Part shown: piece after piece, positions 26,434 to 35,989 of the stretch
Numbering within the stretch: the first letter of the stretch is position 1
How the letters are laid out: every line of letters begins with the position of its first letter
NCBI GenBank assembly: GCA_947500295.1
Contig: CANMRM010000002.1
Span: 558,001 to 622,000, forward strand
Length of the DNA: 64,000 nucleotides
Origin: an uncultured Kordiimonas sp.
Lineage (GTDB): Bacteria > Pseudomonadota > Alphaproteobacteria > Sphingomonadales > Kordiimonadaceae
Direction: 5' to 3'
Translations under genes and position numbers: made by a program
The notes under the pieces: model-generated
The model's database searches: none
What the model saw: the letters and a program-made list of their open reading frames with translations, nothing else
What the model was told of the DNA's origin: nothing

Positions 26434-27174
26434 TCACCTTTGGCGCTTGAGATACTGGCAAAACCGCTCGCGCGCATCCGGCTGTCCTTTGCCCGCGACC
26501 ACCCAAACTGTGCGCTCCAGGAAAAAACAGGTGAGTTGCAAACCGGCCATCGCGCCTTCTACATCTGCATCCGTGATTTCGCCGGTCTGCATGAATATCG
26601 GTAACGTCAGGAGCTGGTCTTTGTAGGGTTCTCCCGCGGCTGCGGAAACAGCCCTGCCTGATTTTGGCGACACGTAAACAAGATTGTCCGTGGACCCAGT
26701 AGCGGCACAAGCCGACAGGTCCAGGCTGTAGCCAAGGTCGCGCAATATCCCCTGTTCGATTCTGGCGAGCGCCGCGCCCCACAATCCAACATTGCCTCCC
26801 TCGGCCTCCAGCAAGGCAACAAACCCGGACAGTGCTTCATAAACCGGAAGATGGCATTCTCTCTCTGGCATGGTGGACGCAACATCAGCGCATACGGCCG
26901 ACAATGCCGCCATGCGGACACCGTCAGAAATGAGAGAGCCAAGCGGGCTATGCATGAGCTCGATCTGGAAACGGCCCAGGTTGTTTTCCAAACGGGAGCG
27001 CCAAGTCAGTCGAAGGGTATTTCCGGGTTGAAGCAGGGCTTTATTGCGCCTGCTCATACCGGCTTTCACAAAACCACGGGCGCGGCCATGTCCGGACGTC
27101 ATCACTTCCAGAATCGCATCATGCTCACCAAAGCGGTTGGCGGAGAGAACTATGCCATCGTCCTGCCATTCCAT
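26434..27174 (-). CDS. recO: DNA repair protein RecO
   Basis: 246 residues. The OB-fold N-terminus reads MEWQDDGIVLSANRFGEHDAILEVMT, followed by GHGRARGFVKAG, the usual RecO start. The middle and C-terminal helical parts fit RecO_C, without a clear four-cysteine zinc site. RecO loads RecA on SSB-coated gaps with RecR. It is the last gene of the rsh-to-recO block, 28 bases after era. Confidence 0.92.
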   Translation of the reverse strand: MEWQDDGIVLSANRFGEHDAILEVMTSGHGRARGFVKAGMSRRNKALLQPGNTLRLTWRSRLENNLGRFQIELMHSPLGSLISDGVRMAALSAVCADVASTMPERECHLPVYEALSGFVALLEAEGGNVGLWGAALARIEQGILRDLGYSLDLSACAATGSTDNLVYVSPKSGRAVSAAAGEPYKDQLLTLPIFMQTGEITDADVEGAMAGLQLTCFFLERTVWVVAGKGQPDARERFCQYLKRQR

Positions 27175-27202
27175 GGTTCAACCCTTGAATGCCCCGGATA
27201 CA

Positions 27203-28108
27203 TCAGTCGACAAAGTCGAGCCCCATGTCCTCGTAAACGGATTTGTCGTCAGCCCATTTTTCGGTAACACGCACATGCAGGAACAAATGCACTTTGCGAT
27301 CGAAGCTCTCCTGCATTTCCTCTCGCGCCATCTGGCCAAGGAGCTTGAGCATTTGCCCACCCTTGCCGATAACAATGCCCTTTTGGCTTTCGCGCTCCAC
27401 ATGAATAACCTGCTCAATACGAACTGAGCCGTCCGGCCGCTCGTCCCATGCCTCGGTTTCCACCGTAATCGCATAGGGCAATTCCTCATGCAGGCGCAGA
27501 TAGACTTTCTCACGAGTGATTTCAGCCGCCAGCAACCGGAGCGTAATGTCGGAAATCTGGTCCTCCGGGTACATCCAGGGTCCTTCGGGCGCCAGGTCAG
27601 AAAGATAGGCTTTGAGGTCTGCTACCCCGTCCCCATTCAACGCGGAAATCATGAAGGTCTCGGTAAAAATCCCGGTCTCGTTAAGCTTGTGTACGAGAGC
27701 GAGCAGTTTTTCCCGTTTTATGGTGTCGATTTTGTTGATGACCAGTATGGCCTTCCGGCCTGCATCTGCCAGCCCTTTCAGGATGCGGCTAACATCGTCA
27801 TCAACTCCCTTTTTGGCGTCCACCATCAACGCGGTCTTTTCGGCGTCTTCAGCCCCTTTCCACGCGGCACTCACCATCGCCCGGTCCAGACGGCGTTTGG
27901 GCGCAAAAATCCCCGGCGTATCAATGAAAACAAGCTGGGTGTTTTCATGCATCCCTATCCCGGTTACCCGGGTGCGCGTGGTTTGAACCTTGTGCGTGAC
28001 GATGGCAACTTTTGCGCCAACCAGTTGGTTCAAAAGTGTTGACTTCCCGGCGTTAGGAGCACCGATTATTGCGAAAAACCCGCATTTTTGAGGGTTGTTA
28101 TTAGTCAT
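27203..28108 (-). CDS. era: GTPase Era
   Basis: 301 residues. G1 GAPNAGKSTLL (17-27), G3 DTPGIF, G4 NKID, and a C-terminal KH domain with the VIGKGG-type GXXG loop (GIVIGKGGQML). Era binds the 3' end of 16S rRNA during 30S maturation. The start lies 1 base after the rnc stop with the Shine-Dalgarno inside rnc, the classic coupled rnc-era arrangement. Confidence 0.96.
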   Translation of the reverse strand: MTNNNPQKCGFFAIIGAPNAGKSTLLNQLVGAKVAIVTHKVQTTRTRVTGIGMHENTQLVFIDTPGIFAPKRRLDRAMVSAAWKGAEDAEKTALMVDAKKGVDDDVSRILKGLADAGRKAILVINKIDTIKREKLLALVHKLNETGIFTETFMISALNGDGVADLKAYLSDLAPEGPWMYPEDQISDITLRLLAAEITREKVYLRLHEELPYAITVETEAWDERPDGSVRIEQVIHVERESQKGIVIGKGGQMLKLLGQMAREEMQESFDRKVHLFLHVRVTEKWADDKSVYEDMGLDFVD

Positions 28109-28109
28109 T

Positions 28110-28790
28110 TCAGTCTCCTGACAGCTGCTTCAGCAACTGCTCCGCAGCCGCCTGTTCAGCCAGCCGTTTTGCTGCGCCCGTTGCTGCCGCGCTGCCGTGG
28201 CCATCCACAGCAACTTCTATCGTGAATACCGGGTCATGATCCGGCCCATGTCGATCCGTCACCCGATATTCGGGCAGAGGCAGCGCGCGCGCCTGACACC
28301 ATTCCTGCAGCAGTGTTTTGTTGTCTTTGTGAGCTTGAACACCCGTATTCAACAACGGTTCCCAATGTTTGCGAATGAAATCGTTAGCTGCCGAAAACCC
28401 TCCATCCAGATAGATGGCACCGATAACGGACTCGCACACATCAGCCTGAATAGCTTCTTTGTCCCTTGTGCCCTCTGCTTCTGCCCCGGCCGTCAGCTTC
28501 AGGTGTTTCACGAGTCCCAGCTTGACAGCCAGTTCTGCCAATGTTTCCCGGCGGACTAGCGCCGTGAAGCGGCGGTTGAGGCTGCCTTCGGCATCCCTTG
28601 GGTAAATTTCCAGAAGCCATGTCGAAATCACCAGACCAAGGACCCGGTCACCCAGAAATTCCAGTCTTTGATAATTGTACCCCCCCGAAAGAGACGGGTG
28701 CGTTAAAGCTTCATCCAGATGGCTTAACGCTTTGAAGTGATAACCGGCAAGTTCGCTCGGCACACTGGATTTCGATGTCTTTTTCTTCAC
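28110..28790 (-). CDS. rnc: Ribonuclease III
   Basis: 226 residues. Signature RLEFLGDRVLGLVIS near residue 43 and the second metal site CESVIGAIYLDGG near residue 112; a double-stranded RNA-binding domain covers about 152-224. Processes rRNA precursors and structured RNAs. The ATG overlaps the pdxJ stop (ATGA), so pdxJ and rnc are directly coupled here. Confidence 0.95.
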   Translation of the reverse strand: MKKKTSKSSVPSELAGYHFKALSHLDEALTHPSLSGGYNYQRLEFLGDRVLGLVISTWLLEIYPRDAEGSLNRRFTALVRRETLAELAVKLGLVKHLKLTAGAEAEGTRDKEAIQADVCESVIGAIYLDGGFSAANDFIRKHWEPLLNTGVQAHKDNKTLLQEWCQARALPLPEYRVTDRHGPDHDPVFTIEVAVDGHGSAAATGAAKRLAEQAAAEQLLKQLSGD

Positions 28791-29533
28791 GCTCTGGCCT
28801 CATCCATCAGACGACGCATCTCGCCGATGGAAACTTCGAGCCCGTGAAAGATCGCTTCCCCTATCAGGAAATGACCGATGTTCAACTCCTTGAGCTCGGG
28901 AATGGCGGCCACAGGCGCCACCGTGTCATATGACAGACCATGACCCGCATGCATTTCCAGCCCAAGCGACGCACCATAACGCGAGGCTTCGCGGATACGC
29001 TCCAGCTCGTCTTCCTGTGGCTGGCCGGATAGCTCGCAATAGAGCCCGGTATGCAGTTCGGTTACCGGCGCGCCAAGCGAAACAGCCGCCTCCAGCTGTT
29101 CTTTGTCCGGATCAATAAACAGGCTGACCCGGATACCGGCACGCCCCAGCTCGTCAACATAATGCCTGAGGCGATTGTGCTGTCCTGCGGCATCCAGGCC
29201 GCCCTCCGTCGTCAGTTCCTGGCGTTTTTCCGGGACAATGCAACAGGCATGCGGCTTGTGGCGGAGCGCGATTTCAAGCATTTCGTCCGTCGCCGCCATT
29301 TCGAGGTTGAGTGGTACCGAAAGCACGTCGGAAAGCGAGGCGATATCTTCATCCGAGATATGGCGGCGATCTTCCCGCAGATGCGCTGTTATGCCGTCAG
29401 CGCCGGCGCGCACCGCCAGCCCTGCCGCGCGCACGGGGTCAGGGTGTCGGATACCTCTCGCATTTCTGATGGTAGCAACATGATCAATGTTTACACCAAG
29501 GCGAAGCTTATCCAAGACGCTTGCTCTGCTCAT
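28787..29533 (-). CDS. pdxJ: Pyridoxine 5'-phosphate synthase
   Basis: 248 residues with the PdxJ start LGVNIDHVATIRNARG, AGADGITAHLREDRRHI, and GHGLSYDTV followed by ELNIGHFLIGEAIFHGL. It condenses 1-deoxyxylulose 5-phosphate with 3-amino-2-oxopropyl phosphate. Start ATG at 29533 lies within the 3' end of the DUF2062 gene (26-base overlap). Confidence 0.96.
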   Translation of the reverse strand: MSRASVLDKLRLGVNIDHVATIRNARGIRHPDPVRAAGLAVRAGADGITAHLREDRRHISDEDIASLSDVLSVPLNLEMAATDEMLEIALRHKPHACCIVPEKRQELTTEGGLDAAGQHNRLRHYVDELGRAGIRVSLFIDPDKEQLEAAVSLGAPVTELHTGLYCELSGQPQEDELERIREASRYGASLGLEMHAGHGLSYDTVAPVAAIPELKELNIGHFLIGEAIFHGLEVSIGEMRRLMDEARA

Positions 29534-30098
29534 TTGGGTCCTCTCCAGTCACGGCACCATCGGCGCCGCTCGGTTTGCGCCGTGCACGATACCGGGTAAC
29601 CAGTTCCTTGAAAACCAAATAAACCAAAAACCAGACGGCTGTAGCGACAGGAACCCCCCCGACAATAAGCGGGAAAACAACAGGCAAAAATTTGGAAAAA
29701 TAATCAACGGGCGACATGAATATGGCATCCCAGTCCCAGACCGGGATCTCGGCAACCGCATCACCGCCGATTATGGCAGTGCCAATAGTACCGGTAAGAG
29801 CAAAAAACAGCGGAAATGTCCAGGGATTGCCAACAACCGTTCCAATAACTGCGGCCAGATAGTTGCCACGCACAAGGTAAACGATCGCGCATGCCATAAG
29901 AATGTGCAGGCCCAGGAAAGGTGTGAAGGAAATAGCCACCCCGGACGCGAATCCAGCTGCAATGCTGTGCGGTGTGCCAGGCAGGCGAGCCAAACGATGC
30001 CAGACATAAAGGCCCGCCCGACGCCAACCGGACCGGGGCCAGACCCAGCTTCTCAGGTTGGCCAAAAGGGTTGGTTTATGTCGCGGACGAAAAAGCAT
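29508..30098 (-). CDS. DUF2062 membrane protein
   Basis: 196 residues, three or four hydrophobic segments between about residues 40 and 165, with the DUF2062 pattern TPHSIAAGFASGVAISFTPFLGLH and NPWTFPLFFAL. The family is conserved between pyrE and pdxJ in Alphaproteobacteria, but its function is unknown. The C-terminal tail is basic and overlaps pdxJ. Confidence 0.85.
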   Translation of the reverse strand: MLFRPRHKPTLLANLRSWVWPRSGWRRAGLYVWHRLARLPGTPHSIAAGFASGVAISFTPFLGLHILMACAIVYLVRGNYLAAVIGTVVGNPWTFPLFFALTGTIGTAIIGGDAVAEIPVWDWDAIFMSPVDYFSKFLPVVFPLIVGGVPVATAVWFLVYLVFKELVTRYRARRKPSGADGAVTGEDPNEQSKRLG

Positions 30099-30124
30099 TG
30101 ATCTGTTTCAGGTCTTCTCGTTGA

Positions 30125-30709
30125 TCAGGATTTCAGGCCCCGGCTGCCTGGCTTGATGGCGGGAATAGCCTTCAGGCTGTCCGGCAGTTCTTCAGGCTTG
30201 TAGGTTGGCGCATCAATCGTTGCCAGCGCTGTAACAGGTGCGCCAACTTCTGCCCGCCCACCGGAGCGGTTTATCAGACAACCTGCTGCCACAACATCAC
30301 CGCCCCACTCAATGATTGTCTTGATACATTCGCGTGATGACAATCCGGTTGTGATGATATCTTCCATCATCAGAATGCGAGCGCCCGACGGGATCTCGAA
30401 ACCCCGACGCAAGGCAAACTCCCCTTCGACCCGTTCCGTGAAGATGCCGGGAACACCAAGTTGGCGCGCAACTTCATAGCCGACCACCACGCCGCCCATT
30501 GCCGGGCTGACAACAAGGTCCACTTCCACACCTGTGGCCCGCAGTTTATCCGCAAAAGCTGCACACAGGCGCTCCGCGCGTTTGGGGTCCATCAATACCC
30601 GCGCACACTGCAAATAAACCGGGCTGCGCAGCCCTGACGAAAGCTTGAAGTGTCCCTCAAGCAGAGCGCCGGCAGCGCGAAATTCGTCCAACACTTTTTC
30701 CTGATCCAC
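30125..30709 (-). CDS. pyrE: Orotate phosphoribosyltransferase
   Basis: 194 residues from a GTG at 30709, chosen because AGGAGG lies exactly 5 bases upstream; the frame extends to 30811 with no ribosome site. The PRPP-binding motif ILMMEDIITTGLSS (about 110-123) and FKLSSGLRSPVYLQC at the N-terminus identify PyrE. It converts orotate and PRPP to orotidine 5'-phosphate in UMP synthesis. Located after rsh as in many Alphaproteobacteria. Confidence 0.93.
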   Translation of the reverse strand: MDQEKVLDEFRAAGALLEGHFKLSSGLRSPVYLQCARVLMDPKRAERLCAAFADKLRATGVEVDLVVSPAMGGVVVGYEVARQLGVPGIFTERVEGEFALRRGFEIPSGARILMMEDIITTGLSSRECIKTIIEWGGDVVAAGCLINRSGGRAEVGAPVTALATIDAPTYKPEELPDSLKAIPAIKPGSRGLKS

Positions 30710-30839
30710 AGTTGCCTCCTGACAATGAAGATGAATGCTTTGTGGCGGAGTGGGATATTGCCGCGCCGCCGTCAAGCGGAAATCGCTCAATTCACCATTT
30801 TTATCGTCCAACCGCTTGCACAGGGTCTGCCGCCGCGCG

Positions 30840-32978
30840 CTACCCTGCCTGCCTATCGACCCGGCTGATGACCCTGCTGACCCTCAATGCCCGACACACA
30901 TCATTCAAATGCTTCGCGTCGCGCACATCCACGTCGATCACCATGACGACAAACTCAGGGTCACGGTCGAGAATGAACAGGTTGGAGATGTTACCCCCGC
31001 TTTTTGACACGACGGAGGCAATAGACGCCAAGGCACCGCGTTCATTGGTCACTTCAAGTTGCAGGCGACCAACATAGTAGCTGTCCTCTGTCGCATCCGG
31101 GCGCCAGCCAAGATCAAGCCACAAATCAGGCCTGTCGTCGAATTCAGCAAGCGTCGGACAATCGATAGTGTGAATATCAATTCCCTTACCGACCACTTTT
31201 ATGCCAACGATCCGGTCACCACGTACAGGGTGGCAGCAATCAGCCATATGAATGATAGCCGCATCATCAATGCCCGAAATAGGCCCGCTGCCATCAGCGA
31301 CCTGTTCCCAGTCATCATGAACGGTTGGCAGCTTCTCACTGCGCACATCCCCTTCAAAACCGGGAAACCCAGCCCCCAGAACAGCGTCTTCCGTTACCGA
31401 GCCTTCCCCAACCGCAACAAAAAGGTTCTCCTCGTCCTCAAGGTTGAGAATTTTGGCCGCCTCTGTGAGCACTGCCGGTGTCAGGTCAAGCCCGCTGCGC
31501 TGCGCTGCCTTTTCAAGCAACGTTTTGCCCAGGCTCAGAAATTCCGTATAGCGTGCCTGTCGGATATGACGCTTGATGGCCGAACGTGCTTTGCCGGTAA
31601 CGACAAACGATTCCCAGCGCTGCGACGGTTCCTGCGCTTTTGAGGTCAGAATCTGAACCTGATCTCCGTTCTGTAACCGGTGCCTCAGCGGCACCATGCG
31701 CCCGTTCACCTTGGCACCAACGCAGTGGTCCCCTACTTCCGTGTGCACAGCATAGGCAAAGTCAACGGTTGAAGATCCGCGAGGCAGGGAAATCAGTTCA
31801 CCCTTCGGTGTAAAGCAAAACACCTTGTCCTGGAACATGGCAAGCTTGGTATTTTCCAGAAACTCCTCGGGATCATGCTCATGTTCAAGGATTTCCAGCA
31901 ACTCCCGCACCCAGACATACTGAGACCCTTCAACTTTGTCCGCTCCCTGCTTGTATTGCCAGTGGGCTGCGACACCGAGCTCGGCTTCAGCATGCATTTC
32001 ACTTGTACGTATCTGTATTTCAAGGCGCCGGTTTTTGGGGCCAATAACGGCCGTGTGCAGTGACCGGTAATAGTTGCGCTTCGGTGTCGAGATATAGTCC
32101 TTGAAACGACCTGGAATGGTTGAATACCGGCCATGAATAATGCCCAGGACCTGATAGCATGCCTCAACATCGTCGACGATCACGCGAAACGCCATCACAT
32201 CGCTCAGCTGCTCGAAGCTGATGTTTTGCCGCTCCATCTTCCGCCAAATCGAATAGGGCCGCTTGATACGGCCGCTTACCGTCGCTTTGATGTCGGAAAG
32301 GTCCATCAACTCCTGGAGGGCCGCAACCATTTCCCTCTCAAGGTCCGGGCTTTCTTCAATCAGAAAGTTCAGGCGCGCGGTTATCGACTCCATGGCCTCA
32401 GCATCGAGATTGCCAAATGCAAGGTGCTCCAGCTCATCCTTCAACTCGTTCATACCGAGCCGTTCGGCAAGCGGTGCATATATCTCCAGCGTTTCAAGAG
32501 ACTTCTGTTTGCGCTTCTCCGGTTTCTTGATGAAATGGAGCGTGCGCATGTTGTGCAGCCGATCAGCCAGCTTGACGAGCAGCACCCGGATGTCATTCGA
32601 CATGGCGAGCAGAAACTTGCGGAAGTTTTCAGCCTGGCGAACGCTCTCTGCCTGCAGCTCAATCTTGGACAGCTTGGTAACCCCGTCTACCAGCTCGGCA
32701 ATCTTGGTCCCAAACAAGTCTTCAAGCTGTTCATGGGTGGCGACAGTATCTTCAACAACATCATGCAACAGCGCTGTTGCAATGGTGTCGCTGTCGAGTT
32801 TCATGTCCGTCAGGATGCCCGCCACCTCAAGCGGGTGAGAGAAATAAGGGTCGCCAGACGCACGTGTCTGCGTGCCATGTGCCTGCATCGCAAAAACATA
32901 GGCGCGATTGAGAAGCGCCTCATCGACATTTTTGTCATAGGCACGAACACGATCAACAAGTTCAAACTGGCGGATCAA
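30840..32978 (-). CDS. rsh: Bifunctional (p)ppGpp synthetase/hydrolase Rsh
   Basis: 712 residues from a TTG at 32978, chosen because the product then begins MIRQFELVDRVRAYD, the usual alphaproteobacterial Rsh start, with AGAAAGAG upstream; the frame can extend to a GTG at 33044 without a ribosome site. Domains: HD hydrolase (about 25-180; TALLHDVVEDT), synthetase (about 230-350; RVIVDDVEACYQVLGIIH and RNYYRSLHT), TGS (about 385-445) and C-terminal ACT (about 635-712). A single enzyme of this type controls the stringent response in most Alphaproteobacteria. Confidence 0.93.
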   Translation of the reverse strand: MIRQFELVDRVRAYDKNVDEALLNRAYVFAMQAHGTQTRASGDPYFSHPLEVAGILTDMKLDSDTIATALLHDVVEDTVATHEQLEDLFGTKIAELVDGVTKLSKIELQAESVRQAENFRKFLLAMSNDIRVLLVKLADRLHNMRTLHFIKKPEKRKQKSLETLEIYAPLAERLGMNELKDELEHLAFGNLDAEAMESITARLNFLIEESPDLEREMVAALQELMDLSDIKATVSGRIKRPYSIWRKMERQNISFEQLSDVMAFRVIVDDVEACYQVLGIIHGRYSTIPGRFKDYISTPKRNYYRSLHTAVIGPKNRRLEIQIRTSEMHAEAELGVAAHWQYKQGADKVEGSQYVWVRELLEILEHEHDPEEFLENTKLAMFQDKVFCFTPKGELISLPRGSSTVDFAYAVHTEVGDHCVGAKVNGRMVPLRHRLQNGDQVQILTSKAQEPSQRWESFVVTGKARSAIKRHIRQARYTEFLSLGKTLLEKAAQRSGLDLTPAVLTEAAKILNLEDEENLFVAVGEGSVTEDAVLGAGFPGFEGDVRSEKLPTVHDDWEQVADGSGPISGIDDAAIIHMADCCHPVRGDRIVGIKVVGKGIDIHTIDCPTLAEFDDRPDLWLDLGWRPDATEDSYYVGRLQLEVTNERGALASIASVVSKSGGNISNLFILDRDPEFVVMVIDVDVRDAKHLNDVCRALRVSRVISRVDRQAG

Positions 32979-33102
32979 TAGTATCTCTTTCTTATTTGCG
33001 TGGGACCTATGTCCTCTTGTCCCAAGAGATACCCTTTCCCTCACGGAATTTCAGCCCATTTATTTGACATAACAGCATTTTTTGTTCGTTAGGAAAGATC
33101 AG

Positions 33103-34083
33103 ATGCCACTGAGCATGAAAGCTGCCCGCATTCACGAGTATGGAAGATCAGGTGTCTTGCGGGTTGACGAAACCGCCCGACCTGTGCCGGGCCCGGACGA
33201 GGTCCTGGTCAAAGTCGCAAAAGCCTCCCTAAATCCCAGGGATTGGCTGACAATGCGGGGCATTTATCAGGCGAAGCGCACCATTGAACCGCTTCCGGTT
33301 ACACTGGGCAGTGATTTTTCAGGAACGATTGTCGAGGTTGGCGCCAATGTGGACACTCTTTCCGTCGGCGACCACGTTTTTGCCATGCAGCCGCTCAAGG
33401 GCAAGTTTGGTGCATTTGCCGAATATGTCAGAATAGGTACGAAATTTATCGCGAAAAAGCCTGTCGGCATCAGCCACACGGACGCCGCAGCCATGCCCTG
33501 TGCCGGCATGACCAGCTACCAGACCCTTCATGACATCGCAAAGGTTCAGGTCGGCGAGACTGTGCTGGTCAATGGTGCTTCAGGCGGCGTTGGCGTGTAT
33601 GCGGTGCAGATAGCCAAAGAGATGGGCGCCAGAGTTGTCGCCGTGTGCGGCCCCGACAATATCGAGTTTTGCAACAAGCTTGGGGCTGACGAGGTAATTA
33701 ACTACCGCGAAGAAGACTTTTCGAAGCGGCAAGCTGCCTTTGACGTTGTTTACGATGTGATCGGTCGGTCCAGCCCTGATCGCGTGGCAGCAGCCTTGAA
33801 GCCGGGCGGTCGCTATATCACAACGATCCCCGGCCTCGGCACGGCATTTGCCGCACTAAAGAGCTGGCTCGCCAGCAAGCTGCTGCCGGGCAAGCGCAAA
33901 ACTACACACTTAATCCTGGTAAAGCCGCACCCGAGCGACCTGCTCGCGATGGCTTCCATGATCGAATGTGGCAAGATGCAGACGGTTGTAGACGGTCACT
34001 ACGCGCTCGATGATGTTGAGCTTGCCTTCGAGCGCAGCCAAACCTGGCGTGCCCGCGGCAAGATCATCATCGACATAGACTGA
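33103..34083 (+). CDS. MDR-family NAD(P)-dependent oxidoreductase
   Basis: 326 residues from the ATG at 33103, preceded by AGGAAAG; the frame begins at 33082 without support. Features: GroES-like N-terminus with SLNPRDW and GSDFSGTIVEVG, and Rossmann motif NGASGGVGVYAVQIAKEMGARVVAV near residues 150-172. Structural-zinc cysteines are absent, so it belongs to the zinc-free quinone oxidoreductase/enoyl reductase branch. It lies in opposite orientation inside the conserved rpoZ-rsh block, suggesting a later insertion. Substrate unknown. Confidence 0.87.
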   Translation: MPLSMKAARIHEYGRSGVLRVDETARPVPGPDEVLVKVAKASLNPRDWLTMRGIYQAKRTIEPLPVTLGSDFSGTIVEVGANVDTLSVGDHVFAMQPLKGKFGAFAEYVRIGTKFIAKKPVGISHTDAAAMPCAGMTSYQTLHDIAKVQVGETVLVNGASGGVGVYAVQIAKEMGARVVAVCGPDNIEFCNKLGADEVINYREEDFSKRQAAFDVVYDVIGRSSPDRVAAALKPGGRYITTIPGLGTAFAALKSWLASKLLPGKRKTTHLILVKPHPSDLLAMASMIECGKMQTVVDGHYALDDVELAFERSQTWRARGKIIIDID

Positions 34084-34102
34084 GCGCCCTTGCCTAAAAC
34101 AA

Positions 34103-34128
34103 AAAACCCGGCCAACCAGCCGGGTTTT
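34103..34128. terminator. Bidirectional terminator between the MDR gene and rpoZ
   Basis: AAAACCCGGC and GCCGGGTTTT form a perfect 10-bp stem with a six-base loop, with A and T tracts on both sides. It separates the convergent MDR oxidoreductase and rpoZ transcripts. Confidence 0.88.
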
Positions 34129-34152
34129 CATAGAGCTACCGGTGTGCAGCCT

Positions 34153-34494
34153 TTATTCAGAAGCTTCCTCAGCTGGTGCTTCAACGGCAGGCGCTTCAGC
34201 CGGTTTTTCGGCGTTTTCCATACCGGCCATCAGAATGGACATATCCACTTCTTCCGGCTCGTCAGACTCAACAACCTTACGCATGGTGTGGATGACAGCT
34301 TCCTTGAGGTCATCTTCAAAGATCTTTTCATCCGCAATTTCGCGCAATGCAACAACAGCGTTTTTATCGTTGTCACGGTCCACTTCCAGTGGGGCACCGG
34401 CTGAAATCTGACGGGCGCGCTGCGCAGCCACAAGAACAAGATCAAACCGGTTGGTTACTTTATCAACGCAATCCTCAACGGTAACGCGAGCCAT
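34153..34494 (-). CDS. rpoZ: RNA polymerase omega subunit
   Basis: 113 residues. The N-terminal [29 protein letters not shown] is diagnostic of omega. It then carries an alphaproteobacterial acidic C-terminal extension rich in Ala, Glu and Pro. Omega helps beta' folding and, in some bacteria, ppGpp binding. Confidence 0.95.
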   Translation of the reverse strand: MARVTVEDCVDKVTNRFDLVLVAAQRARQISAGAPLEVDRDNDKNAVVALREIADEKIFEDDLKEAVIHTMRKVVESDEPEEVDMSILMAGMENAEKPAEAPAVEAPAEEASE

Positions 34495-34591
34495 GCATGG
34501 TCTCCATAAACTGAACTATTTTGGGGGCAAAGGCCCTCTCTGGTCTAGCGGACGCTTATAATCAGCGCGCCTTGCCGTGTAAAGAAGAGAA

Positions 34592-35149
34592 TCACGCTGG
34601 ATTTGCGGAAAATGGCCGTACAGATCCGCGATCAGACACGGATAAAGCCTGCAACAGCTCTTTCGACGTTTGCCCAAGCTGCGGATGCAGCCATTCCGGT
34701 GCAATTTCCGCAAGAGGCTCCAGAACGAATGCACGTTCGTGCAGGCGTGGATGCGGAAGTGTAAGCGGCGGTATGCTACCGTCAGCGGAGGATGACACGA
34801 TATCCTGCCACTCACCTGGAGATGGCAGCACGGTGTCGGCCACTGCGAGAATGTCTATATCGAGCGTGCGCGCACTCCAGCGGTCATGGCGCTCGCGGCC
34901 AAACCGGGCTTCCACTTCGTGACAGATGTCCAGCAAGTCCTGTGGCAGCACATCAGTTTCAACAGCGACTACACAGTTGATGAAGTCGGGCTGGTCCGTC
35001 AAAGGAACGGGTTTCGTGACATAAAAACCGGAACATGAGGTAACCTTGAACAACATGCGGTCCAATTGTTCAATCGCTGCTTTGATTGTCATTTCAGGCG
35101 TCTGCTCGCCGTAAGGCAGGTTCGCGCCCAGCCCCAAATAACACGTCAT
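34592..35149 (-). CDS. folK: 2-amino-4-hydroxy-6-hydroxymethyldihydropteridine pyrophosphokinase
   Basis: 185 residues from the ATG at 35149 (MTCYLGLGANLPYG), the first in-frame ATG at the family's usual position. HPPK motifs: YLGLGANL, then QPDFINCVVAVET, RHDRWSARTLDIDIL and LPHPRLHERAFVLEPLAEIAP. It transfers pyrophosphate from ATP to the pterin precursor of folate. Confidence 0.92.
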   Translation of the reverse strand: MTCYLGLGANLPYGEQTPEMTIKAAIEQLDRMLFKVTSCSGFYVTKPVPLTDQPDFINCVVAVETDVLPQDLLDICHEVEARFGRERHDRWSARTLDIDILAVADTVLPSPGEWQDIVSSSADGSIPPLTLPHPRLHERAFVLEPLAEIAPEWLHPQLGQTSKELLQALSVSDRGSVRPFSANPA

Positions 35150-35298
35150 CGAAAGAGACAAACGCTTCACCTCACAATTGCTTGAGCCGATAGACAATCA
35201 CGATCATCCGGCGCATGATTACGCCATTGAAGGGATAATTTCGATCCCCATGTCCATAGTTAAAGCTATTTTTTATTCTTATTACATTGGAATTATTT

Positions 35299-35898
35299 AT
35301 GCTTTTTTATCCGGAAGAAAGACTTGCCCTCTTCATTGACGGTGCCAACCTTTATGCCACGGCCCGTGCCCTTGACATGGAAATCGACTATAAAAGCCTG
35401 CGCTCCCATTTTGCGAAAAAAGGCAGATTGTTGCGCGCTTTTTACTATACAGCAATCCTTGAAGATCAGGAATACAGCCCTCTGCGACCGCTGATTGACT
35501 GGCTGGATTATAATGGTTTCACGCTGGTTACTAAGCCTGTGAAGGAGTTCACCGATGATCAGGGTCGACGCAAAATAAAAGGCAACATGGATATCGAGAT
35601 CGCAGTTGATATGTTGAACATCTCCGACCAGCTTGATCACGTTGTGCTTTTTTCAGGGGATGGAGATTTCCGGCGGCTTCTCGAAGCAGTGCAGCGACGT
35701 GGTGTCAGAGCCACCGTCGTGAGCTCCAATCGCACACAACCCTCGATGATTGCAGATGAATTGCGCCGCCAGGCAGATCAGTTCCTGGATATTGAAACCA
35801 TGCGCGATGTGTTTGGCCGACCAACCTCAAGGGGCGCGGATGCGGAAGAACCCATCGATGCGGCATTTGAAGACCACCTGGAAACACAAATCCTCTGA
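35299..35898 (+). CDS. NYN-domain (LabA/DUF88-like) putative nuclease
   Basis: 199 residues from the ATG at 35299. PIN-like NYN fold: FIDGANLYATAR near residue 15, KGNMDIEIAVDML (about 95-107) and LFSGDGDFRRLLEAVQRRG near residue 115, which together give the acidic metal-binding residues. It is a conserved neighbour of folK, smpB and rpoZ in Alphaproteobacteria. Likely a small RNA endonuclease; the substrate is unknown. Confidence 0.87.
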   Translation: MLFYPEERLALFIDGANLYATARALDMEIDYKSLRSHFAKKGRLLRAFYYTAILEDQEYSPLRPLIDWLDYNGFTLVTKPVKEFTDDQGRRKIKGNMDIEIAVDMLNISDQLDHVVLFSGDGDFRRLLEAVQRRGVRATVVSSNRTQPSMIADELRRQADQFLDIETMRDVFGRPTSRGADAEEPIDAAFEDHLETQIL

Positions 35899-35989
35899 CG
35901 ATGGAACCTCACCCTACCCTATGGGGCTTGACGTTTTGAAGGTGCCATGATTTGGTCCGGCATCCTTGGCAACTCTGGACCTGATCTCT

